The translations under genes were made by a program, and so were the position numbers. Of a stretch of DNA of 11,567 nucleotides, positions 1 to 5,443 are shown piece by piece. The DNA is from Cellvibrionaceae bacterium (GTDB lineage: Bacteria > Pseudomonadota > Gammaproteobacteria > Pseudomonadales > Cellvibrionaceae), in assembly GCA_030597965.1 (NCBI GenBank), contig JAUVQU010000064.1, positions 1-11,567 on the forward strand. Reading direction: 5' to 3'. The first letter of the stretch is position 1. Every line of letters begins with the position of its first letter. The notes beneath the pieces are model-generated. The model made no database searches. It had not been told where the DNA came from and worked only from the letters and a program-made list of their open reading frames with translations.

Positions 1-2
1 CC

Positions 3-920
3 ATGAAAGTAAGTGAATACCTGACCCGTGACGAAATGAAGTATTTCACTCGGCGCAGTAACAGACGAGGGGCATGGCTGGTATTAAAAAACTGGCTGAT
101 CATTGCGACTATATTTACCTGCGTCGCTCTCTGGACAAATCCCTTAAGCATTCTTATCGCCATCTTTTTGTTGGGAGGTCGTCAGATTGGGGTGTCCGTG
201 TTGATGCATGAAGCCGGACACAAAACGCTATTTGAGACACCAAAATTGAATGGATTGATCGGGCAGTGGTTGGGTGCTTACCCAGTACTGGGTGATTGCA
301 CGGCCTACGCCGCTTCCCATCGTGAGCATCACAGAAACGCCGGTACTGAAGCTGATCCAGATTTGCCCAACTACCAGTCTTACCCTATATCCAAGGCCAG
401 CTTTTATCGAAAAATGAGCCGAGACATCACGGGTAGAACTGGCATAAAACAACTGGCGGGCCTTTTTACAGGCAAGGGCGGCAGCTTGCTGATGGCAGAG
501 GGCGAGAGCTCAAATGCTCTGTGGCAGGGACTGGCGGCAAACGGCCTGTTTTTTCTGGTGCTGTTTTTTTGTGGCATTGGCGAACTGTATATTTTGTGGG
601 TGGCAGCCTATCTGACGAGCTATCCATTGATCGCCCGTATTCGGCAGGTGGCCGAACATGGTGCGGTGGCCGACCTTTACGATGTAGACCCGCGTTTACA
701 TACCCGAACTATTATCCCCCGCTGGTTTGAGGAGGGTGTAATTTGTGCAAATGATGTGAACTACCATTTAGAGCACCACCTGCTCCCCAGTGTGCCCATT
801 TATAAATTGAAGGAATTGCATCGGTTGCTCAACAAAAAAGGATTTTACAAAGACCATCCGCAAGCCATCGTTCATGGTTATGGGGATGTGATCAGGCAGG
901 CGGTGCCAGAACTGGCTTAG
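3..920 (+). CDS. Membrane fatty acid desaturase family protein
   Basis: A 305-residue integral-membrane di-iron desaturase/hydroxylase. The three histidine boxes are all present: HEAGH at residues 69-73, HREHH at 106-110 and HLEHH at 255-259, and an extra His at 219 (AEHG) may also bind iron. Hydrophobic segments at about 32-57 and 180-208 would place the His boxes on the cytoplasmic side. By family these enzymes use O2 and an electron donor to put a double bond or hydroxyl into a lipid acyl chain or related substrate. The exact substrate and regiospecificity cannot be read from the sequence. The ATG is the third base of the window, so its ribosome binding site and promoter are not visible, and a start further upstream cannot be excluded. 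No redox-partner gene lies nearby. It converges on efpL. The family call is firm; the substrate is unknown. Confidence 0.9.
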   Translation: MKVSEYLTRDEMKYFTRRSNRRGAWLVLKNWLIIATIFTCVALWTNPLSILIAIFLLGGRQIGVSVLMHEAGHKTLFETPKLNGLIGQWLGAYPVLGDCTAYAASHREHHRNAGTEADPDLPNYQSYPISKASFYRKMSRDITGRTGIKQLAGLFTGKGGSLLMAEGESSNALWQGLAANGLFFLVLFFCGIGELYILWVAAYLTSYPLIARIRQVAEHGAVADLYDVDPRLHTRTIIPRWFEEGVICANDVNYHLEHHLLPSVPIYKLKELHRLLNKKGFYKDHPQAIVHGYGDVIRQAVPELA

Positions 921-927
921 TCGTAAA

Positions 928-994
928 AATTAAAGGGGTCGGTGACATTTAGGAATCTATTTCATTAAACCCTACGCCATCCACCCCTTTAATT
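928..994. repeat. 67-bp element with 12-bp terminal inverted repeats (MITE/REP-like remnant)
   Basis: AATTAAAGGGGT at 928-939 is the exact inverse complement of ACCCCTTTAATT at 983-994, with 43 bp between. The element fills the gap between two converging genes. The AAAGGGGTCGGTGACATTTA-like end resembles ends I associate with REP or transposase-linked repeats in gammaproteobacteria; that resemblance is from memory. It could also act as a weak bidirectional terminator, although the loop is long and there is no clean T tract. Confidence 0.6.
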
Positions 995-1009
995 AACTAT
1001 ACGGCTATT

Positions 1010-1585
1010 TTATTTAGAGTCTGCCCGACCGGTAAATTTACGCTCTTCAGTATTGATCTTAATTTTATCGCCGGTTGAAATGTACTCGGGTACTTGTACC
1101 GTTAATCCCGTTGAGAGTGTTGCAGGTTTGGTTCTGGATGTTGCTGACGCGCCCTTAATAGAGGGGTCGGTTTCTATGATTTCAAGCTCAACCGTCGTAG
1201 GTAGATCAAGCGCCACTGGTGCGTCATCGATAAGTATCACCTGCAAGCCTTCTGTGTCCTCATTGATAAGCTGGATTTCTTCGGCGATGGAATCCGTATT
1301 TAAGTTGTACAGTGTGTAGTTTTCATCATCCATAAAGACATGTTCATCTCCATCTATGTAAGAAAATTTTGATGGTCGTCTGCTTAGGTCGGCAAGGTCC
1401 AGCATCTCTGAGTCTTTAAATGTCTCATCAACTTTGCCACCAGTGACCACATCATACATGCGCATGCGATAGAGGCTGCCTCCGGCACGTCCTTGCGGAA
1501 CAGAGCGCTCGATATCTCTTACGATTAATACATTGCCATTATGTTCTATCGCTGTGTTCTTTTTTATGTCACTTGCTTTGGGCAT
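1010..1585 (-). CDS. efpL: Elongation factor P-like protein EfpL (YeiP)
   Basis: A 191-residue EF-P paralogue that helps ribosomes through polyproline and related stalling motifs by binding near the peptidyl-tRNA. The protein aligns along its length with E. coli YeiP: MPKASDIKK start, FSYIDGDEHVFMDDENYT in the middle, and IKGASATSRTKPATLSTGL near 143-161. The three beta-barrel domains span roughly 1-65, 66-125 and 130-191. The tip loop carries Arg33 (QGRAGG) where true EF-P has a modified lysine; Arg33 is the EfpL hallmark, so no EpmA/EpmB-type modification is expected. A good ribosome binding site (AGGA, plus-strand positions 1595-1598) precedes the ATG by 9 nt. It stands alone, downstream of and co-oriented with the TetR gene but separated by 238 bp and a REP-like hairpin. 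Confidence 0.95.
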   Translation of the reverse strand: MPKASDIKKNTAIEHNGNVLIVRDIERSVPQGRAGGSLYRMRMYDVVTGGKVDETFKDSEMLDLADLSRRPSKFSYIDGDEHVFMDDENYTLYNLNTDSIAEEIQLINEDTEGLQVILIDDAPVALDLPTTVELEIIETDPSIKGASATSRTKPATLSTGLTVQVPEYISTGDKIKINTEERKFTGRADSK

Positions 1586-1604
1586 TGGTTTTAATCCTGG
1601 AATT

Positions 1605-1632
1605 ATAATAGTTGGGAGGAGGGCGCCTTCAA
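1605..1632 (-). promoter_or_regulatory. Possible efpL promoter
   Basis: On the minus strand TTGAAG (plus 1627-1632) is followed after 16 bp by TATTAT (plus 1605-1610), with an overlapping TATAAT. The inferred start would lie within or just before the ribosome binding site, giving a very short leader, so the call is tentative. Confidence 0.3.
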
Positions 1633-1787
1633 TTAAACGTTGTTCATAAAGCAGAAGAGGTGCTTATGCTGTCTTGCTACGTCCTTATCACCCCTTTGCT
1701 CACAAGCCTCTCTACTGATTTGGATAGGATGCGGCAGCGAAATTGATAGGGTACGTTGTGTATTGGGTGTGCCTTAAACTTATTTTT

Positions 1788-1813
1788 GTAGGTCGGACTA
1801 AAGTCCGACCTAC
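1788..1813. repeat. REP-like palindrome, copy 1
   Basis: GTAGGTCGGAC / TAAA / GTCCGACCTAC forms a perfect 11-bp stem with a 4-nt loop. It lies 10 bp beyond the TetR gene stop. The core GTCGGACT..AGTCCGAC recurs at 4761-4778 and, degenerately, at 4802-4819. As RNA it would be very stable and could limit read-through from the TetR gene into efpL. Confidence 0.8.
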
Positions 1814-1823
1814 ACGCTTCGGT

Positions 1824-2504
1824 TTAATCTATGAGCTGGTTTAATTTATCCACTAAACGGTTGATGTCGGTGTGATTCAGTTCTGTATCTTTGACGGCGA
1901 TGCCGTTAAAGATCATATTCGTCAGGTCTTGAGCGACTTGATCAAGGTCAAGGCTGTTGTGGCTGGCGATGATGGTCCACATGTAGTGTTCAATGGAACC
2001 GAAAATGGCGTTTCTGATGAGACTGGATGAGGTGTTGGCTTTGATCTCACCACTTTCTATGCCTAGCTCAACAATGTCGCTGATGCTCTTGGTGTATCGC
2101 TTGTTGAGGATATGTACCTGTTCGGTTAGTTCTTCGTCCAGGCCCCGGGACTCTCGCAGGATAACGCCGGACAGGGCAGCGTTATTGAGCATGATATTCA
2201 GGTGGTTCCAGATCACGTAATGCAGGCGATTGCGGGTGCCATCGATGCCTTTTAGGCCACTTTCGATGAGGTTGGTGATTTCTTCGTAGAACTGCTCCAT
2301 CACCTTGATGACGAGTATGCGTTTGCTGCTGAAATAGCTGAATATGGTGCCCTCTACGACGCCGACCAGCTCGGCAATTTCGGAGACGGTGGCTTTTTCG
2401 TAGCCCCTTTTTTCAAAAACTTCGCGAGCAGCGGTTAAAATAGCAGTAATACGGGCTTCACGGGACTGGCGGATAGACTTCTTGCGGGGCGTAGCTGAGA
2501 TCAT
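1824..2504 (-). CDS. TetR/AcrR-family transcriptional regulator
   Basis: A 226-residue one-component regulator. The N-terminal DNA-binding domain spans about residues 16-65, with the typical AAREVFEKRGYEKATVSEIA stretch at 25-44 and a helix-turn-helix running to GTIFSYFSSKR at 52-62. The remaining 160 residues are a helical ligand-binding and dimerisation domain with no ligand signature that I recognise. The ATG lacks a strong Shine-Dalgarno sequence (AT-rich leader), suggesting low expression. The gene is divergent from panP across 217 bp that include a perfect half-site palindrome (2533-2546) 28 bp upstream of this start. Autoregulation is therefore likely, and control of panP is possible; both are inferred from position. 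Many TetR proteins regulate lipid or efflux genes, so the desaturase is a possible but non-adjacent target. Confidence 0.9.
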   Translation of the reverse strand: MISATPRKKSIRQSREARITAILTAAREVFEKRGYEKATVSEIAELVGVVEGTIFSYFSSKRILVIKVMEQFYEEITNLIESGLKGIDGTRNRLHYVIWNHLNIMLNNAALSGVILRESRGLDEELTEQVHILNKRYTKSISDIVELGIESGEIKANTSSSLIRNAIFGSIEHYMWTIIASHNSLDLDQVAQDLTNMIFNGIAVKDTELNHTDINRLVDKLNQLID

Positions 2505-2532
2505 GGTTTATTGGTTTTTTATTATTTTAGTT

Positions 2533-2546
2533 TTACAACATTGTAA
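2533..2546. promoter_or_regulatory. Candidate TetR-family operator
   Basis: TTACAA-CA-TTGTAA is a perfect inverted repeat of 6-bp arms in the AT-rich divergent region between the TetR gene and panP. On the minus strand it contains TACAAT, a possible -10 for the regulator gene, so binding would block that promoter. Size and position fit TetR-family operators; binding is inferred. Confidence 0.5.
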
Positions 2547-2557
2547 GCCGAATAGAG

Positions 2558-2575
2558 ACAAAATACACAAAATAC
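2558..2575. repeat. Tandem 9-bp direct repeat
   Basis: ACAAAATAC occurs twice back to back, between the candidate operator and the panP promoter. It could be a paired binding site for a regulator or a chance AT-rich duplication. Confidence 0.5.
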
Positions 2576-2587
2576 TCGCTTTTTGAC

Positions 2588-2616
2588 TTGCTTGAGTGGG
2601 TGCGGGGACATATTAT
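2588..2616 (+). promoter_or_regulatory. Probable panP promoter (sigma-70 type)
   Basis: TTGCTT (2588-2593), a 17-bp spacer, then TATTAT (2611-2616) followed by a GC-rich TCGCCG. A start near 2623 would give a leader of about 100 nt before the preferred ATG at 2722. Confidence 0.5.
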
Positions 2617-2721
2617 TCGCCGTCCGGAAGGATTTAGGTTGTTAATTGGCCCGTTAGAGGGTTGATAGAGACTAGGAAACTAATTTGGGTCTGCATTTTT
2701 AGCCCGGTAATAGGTAAAAGT

Positions 2722-4356
2722 ATGACAGCAGATAAGGTAAAAGCTGAGGTTAACCTCGCCAGCTTATATCGTGTTTTCACGGTGCCAGAGAGCAATGGTA
2801 CCCTGAGTCAGATCGATGAAGCCTTATCATCGAACCTTGATGGTTTTCTACGCCAGCATATTGTTGCGGAAGAAAAGGATCTGGCGGACATTGAGCGCCA
2901 TTTCTCCACCACCGCTATCCCCGAAAGTCCTGAATACGTTTCGGGTTATACCGATTTTATTTTAGAGCACCTTGTAGCTCAATCTGTTCACACTTCAGCC
3001 CCGGGCTTTATAGGTCATATGACCTCGGCGTTGCCGTACTTCATGTTGCCGTTGGCGAAGGTTGTTACCGCACTTAATCAAAACCTTGTAAAGGTGGAAA
3101 CCTCCAAAGCGTTTACACCGTTGGAGCGTCAGGTTGTGGGCATGTTGCACCGTTTGGTGTACGGGCAGGAGCAGGGCTTCTACAACGATTGGTTGCACAA
3201 CCCAAAACACGCTCTCGGTGCTTTTTGTTCTGGGGGTACGGTAGCGAACATCACTGCTTTGTGGGCGGCACGTAACCATTGTTTGGGTGCCGAGAAAATT
3301 TCCGCCAAAGGCTTGGCGGGCGCCTTACAGGATTCTGGCTATAAAGGGCTGGTGATTCTGGTTTCTAAACGTGGTCACTATTCATTGGGTAAAGCCGCTG
3401 ATCTGTTAGGGATTGGTCGTGACAATCTTATTTCGATCGATACCGACGAGAATTACCGGGTTGATACTAAAGCGCTGCGCCAGAAAGGCCTGGAGCTGAT
3501 TGCAGATGGCTATAAGGTTTTGAGCGTTGTCGGATTGGCTGGCGCGACGGAAACAGGCAGTGTTGATCCGTTGGATGAGCTGGCCGATATCAGTGAAGAA
3601 TTAGGTGCACATTTTCATGTGGATGCTGCGTGGGGTGGGGCGACCTTGTTCTCGACCAGGCATCGTCCTTTGTTAAAAGGTATTGAGCGCGCTGATTCAG
3701 TGATCGTCGATGCCCATAAGCAGTTTTATGTGCCAATGGGTGCGGGTGTGGTGTTGTTCCGTGATCCAACACGTCTGTCGTCCATTGAACACCACGCCGA
3801 ATACATTATTCGTAAAGGTTCAAAGGATATTGGTAGTCACACCCTCGAAGGCTCTCGCCCAGGTATGGCGTTATTGGTGCATGCGGGTCTGAATATCATT
3901 GGCCGTGAAGGCTATGAAATGCTGATTGACCGAGGTTTGGATGCAACGCGCTATTTTGCCGAGCAAATTGAACAGCAGCCCGATTTTGAGTTGATCGTTA
4001 AGCCTGAGCTGAATATTCTGGGTTATCGCTATGTGCCAGCTCATATTCAGCAACGCCTCAGTGAAACAAAAGATCGGGCTCTGGTCGCTGAAATCAATCA
4101 GCAGCTGGATCGGCTCACTAAATATTTACAAAAAGCCCAGCGTGCGGCGGGCAAAACATTTGTTTCTCGTACGCGTGTGGATGCATCGCGCTACAGTGGT
4201 GATGTGATTTTGGTGTTCCGTGTTGTACTGGCTAACCCGCTGACGACTCAAGATGTACTCGATAGTGTCCTGGAAGAGCAGCGTCAGCTGGCAATGACGC
4301 CGGGTGCGGATTTCTTTCTGCAGGCTATTGAGCAGTTATTACTGCAAGCCGCGTAA
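2722..4356 (+). CDS. panP: Pyridoxal-dependent aspartate 1-decarboxylase PanP
   Basis: A 544-residue group II PLP decarboxylase of the PanP type, which converts L-aspartate to beta-alanine and CO2 for pantothenate and CoA synthesis and can replace the pyruvoyl enzyme PanD. Family landmarks are SFxGHMTSALPYF-like text at 94-107, NQNLVKVETSKAFTPLERQV at 119-138, the phosphate-binding CSGGTVANITAL at 169-180, GHYS at 218-221, HVDAAWGG at 299-306 (Asp301 meets the pyridine nitrogen) and DAHKQ at 330-334, with Lys333 as the Schiff-base lysine. An open frame continues upstream to a TTG at 2662. I prefer the ATG because AGGTAA (2712-2717) sits at the right distance and the encoded protein then starts like its relatives. 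It has its own promoter and is divergent from a TetR gene. No other pantothenate gene is nearby. Glutamate decarboxylase or sulfinoalanine decarboxylase are the nearest alternatives. Confidence 0.9.
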   Translation: MTADKVKAEVNLASLYRVFTVPESNGTLSQIDEALSSNLDGFLRQHIVAEEKDLADIERHFSTTAIPESPEYVSGYTDFILEHLVAQSVHTSAPGFIGHMTSALPYFMLPLAKVVTALNQNLVKVETSKAFTPLERQVVGMLHRLVYGQEQGFYNDWLHNPKHALGAFCSGGTVANITALWAARNHCLGAEKISAKGLAGALQDSGYKGLVILVSKRGHYSLGKAADLLGIGRDNLISIDTDENYRVDTKALRQKGLELIADGYKVLSVVGLAGATETGSVDPLDELADISEELGAHFHVDAAWGGATLFSTRHRPLLKGIERADSVIVDAHKQFYVPMGAGVVLFRDPTRLSSIEHHAEYIIRKGSKDIGSHTLEGSRPGMALLVHAGLNIIGREGYEMLIDRGLDATRYFAEQIEQQPDFELIVKPELNILGYRYVPAHIQQRLSETKDRALVAEINQQLDRLTKYLQKAQRAAGKTFVSRTRVDASRYSGDVILVFRVVLANPLTTQDVLDSVLEEQRQLAMTPGADFFLQAIEQLLLQAA

Positions 4357-4418
4357 ACCCCTAAGTCATCTCTGATAAAAAAACATCCATCCGTCCAAAA
4401 TTTACACGCCTGAGTATT

Positions 4419-4442
4419 ATTTGTTACGTAAATATTTGTTAC
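4419..4442. repeat. 9-bp direct repeat upstream of leader promoter
   Basis: ATTTGTTAC occurs at 4419-4427 and again at 4434-4442. The first copy overlaps the palindrome TTACGTAA (4424-4431). It lies just upstream of the proposed -10 box of the leader transcript and may be a regulator site; no known consensus is recognised. Confidence 0.45.
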
Positions 4443-4471
4443 TTTGTGGCACGAATTAATTTCTCTTCCTG

Positions 4472-4477
4472 TATTAT
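4472..4477 (+). promoter_or_regulatory. Candidate -10 box of leader transcript
   Basis: TATTAT followed by GCGAGC. No convincing -35 lies 16-18 bp upstream, so an activator may be needed. Transcription would start near 4484, giving about 60 nt before the small ORF at 4545. Confidence 0.4.
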
Positions 4478-4479
4478 GC

Positions 4480-4517
4480 GAGCCTCTCCAGGACGGAGTG
4501 AGCGATGAGCTCGGCTC
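4480..4517 (+). promoter_or_regulatory. Potential three-way junction in the 5' leader
   Basis: Outer stem GAGCC (4480-4484) with GGCTC (4513-4517) encloses CTCC-AGGAC-GGAG (4486-4498) and GAGC-GATGA-GCTC (4500-4512). The two inner hairpins are separated by one base. The fold ends 16 nt before the ribosome binding site of the small ORF. Stems are short (4-5 bp) and the proposed transcription start falls within the first arm, so whether it forms is uncertain. Confidence 0.35.
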
Positions 4518-4544
4518 CCATCAATATCAGCAGTAGGAAATTGT

Positions 4545-4652
4545 ATGCGTTCAGTACGGTGGTGGTTTACCCACCAGCAAGTGGTGTCTCGCGGTAATTT
4601 AACTGGTGCATTAGAGATTCAGGGGTATCGCGCAGGTGATTTCTGGTTCTAA
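4545..4652 (+). CDS. Putative 35-residue leader peptide with tandem Trp codons
   Basis: A small ORF with a clear ribosome binding site (TAGGA at 4534-4538, 6 nt before the ATG). The peptide begins MRSVRWWFTHQQVV and ends YRAGDFWF-stop, so it has adjacent Trp6-Trp7 followed by Phe8 and a Phe-Trp-Phe end. The two Trp codons (4560-4565) form exactly the 5' arm of a possible hairpin, and an intrinsic terminator begins 35 nt after the stop. Small ORF, tandem codons for one amino acid, alternative hairpins and terminator together are the layout of trp-type attenuators. I do not recognise the peptide itself. No amino-acid biosynthesis gene follows; the next gene, 282 bp on, encodes an epoxide-hydrolase-fold protein. 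Alternatives are an orphan leader that lost its operon, a trans-acting attenuator RNA, or a small protein in its own right. Confidence 0.55.
   Translation: MRSVRWWFTHQQVVSRGNLTGALEIQGYRAGDFWF
4560..4586 (+). promoter_or_regulatory. Mutually exclusive hairpins over the Trp codons
   Basis: TGGTGG (4560-4565, the two Trp codons) can pair with CCACCA (4571-4576). CACCA (4572-4576) can instead pair with TGGTG (4582-4586). A ribosome stalled on the Trp codons would cover the first arm and favour the second hairpin. A third TGGTG lies at 4604-4608; the three are spaced exactly 22 nt apart. Confidence 0.45.
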
Positions 4653-4686
4653 AGCCCAGTCTGAAAACTAACGAAATTCAAAATCT

Positions 4687-4722
4687 AAAAAAGGCTGCAA
4701 CCGTAAGGAGGCAGCCTTTTTT
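4687..4722 (+). terminator. Strong intrinsic terminator (attenuator-like)
   Basis: AAAAAAGGCTGC (4687-4698) and GCAGCCTTTTTT (4711-4722) form a 12-bp stem with a 12-nt loop and a T run. The A and T tracts make it potentially bidirectional. The upstream GGTT..GCC (4645-4656, spanning the last Trp codon and the stop codon) could pair with GGC..AACC (4693-4702) and so compete with the terminator; this pairing is only seven base pairs with an internal loop. Confidence 0.85.
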
Positions 4723-4756
4723 GTGTCGGTTGTTCTGCACGTTGGATTTTTCTTGT

Positions 4757-4819
4757 GTAGGTCGGACTTCAGTCCGACAGACCTAATTTTGTAGCCGCTG
4801 TATCGGACTGAAGTACGAT
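4757..4819. repeat. REP-like hairpin pair, copies 2 and 3
   Basis: GTCGGAC-TTCA-GTCCGAC (4761-4778, preceded by GTAG and followed by an imperfect continuation AGACCTA) repeats the core of the palindrome at 1788. About 20 bp on, ATCGGACT-GA-AGTACGAT (4802-4819) is a degenerate copy with one mismatch. Two close copies resemble the paired REP arrangement that RAYT transposases mobilise; no RAYT gene is present here. Confidence 0.7.
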
Positions 4820-4838
4820 CTGTCATACAAATGACAGA
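4819..4838. repeat. 20-bp palindrome upstream of the epoxide-hydrolase-fold gene
   Basis: TCTGTCAT-ACAA-ATGACAGA is a perfect 8-bp inverted repeat abutting the last REP-like copy. It may be part of the repeat cluster or an operator for the gene that starts 97 bp later. A weak promoter-like pair (TTGAGC at 4877-4882 and CACTAT at 4899-4904) lies between. Confidence 0.5.
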
Positions 4839-4934
4839 CTGATGAATTAACACAATCAGCCTTAACAAAAAACAACTTGAGCGTGAGCCTAACTTTGGCA
4901 CTATTAGACCAACTTAAAAATCAATAAAAACGAA

Positions 4935-5396
4935 ATGGGTACTTCTATGTCGACCAATATTCAGCAGCGTAATACACAATTTATTAAAGACTTTTTAGGC
5001 GCCATTGAGCGTAACCAAAAAGAGGAGATTCTTTCTTTTTTCGACGAGGAATCGGTGTTCAATAATATACCGATGCCAACGGTAAAAGGTTTGGAGGGTA
5101 TTTGGAGTATCTTGGATCAGCTTCATGAAGTGGCCGAGAGTATTCAGTATGAATTGAAGAACATTGCCGCTACGGAGGAGGGTAATGTACTGACCGAGCG
5201 TGTGGATTATTACAACGTAAAAGGCCCCGCCGGTGATGTGGCGGCTAAATTTTTAGTGATGGGGGCATTTGAAGTGGAAGAAAAAGCCGGCGGAGATTTG
5301 GTGATTCGCCAGTGGCGTGACTACTTTGATATTAATTTGTGTCTGGCTGAGCTGCCACAAGATCTGCATCATCCGGAAGTGACAGGCATAGAATAA
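4935..5396 (+). CDS. Limonene-1,2-epoxide hydrolase-like (SnoaL-fold) protein
   Basis: A 153-residue single-domain protein of the limonene-epoxide hydrolase family, whose members add water to epoxides in one step using an Asp-Arg-Asp triad. Here the triad is recognisable as Arg89 and Asp91 in TERVDYY and Asp129 in QWRDYFD. Asn44 in FNNIPMP matches the water-binding Asn55 of the Rhodococcus enzyme, but the partner Tyr53 is replaced by Phe42. Length (about 150) is normal for the family. Two ATGs compete, 4935 and 4947; neither has a strong ribosome binding site. It stands alone, downstream of the leader/terminator and REP cluster, and converges on the prenyltransferase gene. The true substrate is unknown; hydrolase activity is likely from the triad but not certain given the lost tyrosine. 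Confidence 0.8.
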   Translation: MGTSMSTNIQQRNTQFIKDFLGAIERNQKEEILSFFDEESVFNNIPMPTVKGLEGIWSILDQLHEVAESIQYELKNIAATEEGNVLTERVDYYNVKGPAGDVAAKFLVMGAFEVEEKAGGDLVIRQWRDYFDINLCLAELPQDLHHPEVTGIE

Positions 5397-5443
5397 AACA
5401 GTGAGAAGTAACCGCAGAATGGCATTGCTATTTTTAGTGGCGC

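Noticed and set aside
1053..1319. 88-codon plus-strand frame opposite efpL
   Set aside because: It is the antisense shadow of a clearly conserved EF-P-like gene.
1666..1746. 26-codon plus-strand ORF preceded by AGAGG
   Set aside because: It points into the 3' end of the oppositely oriented TetR gene, has no downstream partner, and its amino-acid content shows no leader-like codon runs.
2662..2721. N-terminal extension of panP from a TTG start
   Set aside because: The extra 20 residues follow no ribosome binding site and look like translated leader; the ATG at 2722 has AGGTAA at proper spacing and gives the family-like N-terminus.
4446..4465. Sigma-54-like TGGCAC upstream of the leader ORF
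   Set aside because: The -24 half matches but the -12 half lacks the required GC at the right spacing (AATTT instead of TTGCA).
4668..4901. 77-codon minus-strand open frame
   Set aside because: It spans the terminator, both REP-like hairpins and a palindrome; the translated product has no domain-like character, so it is open by chance.
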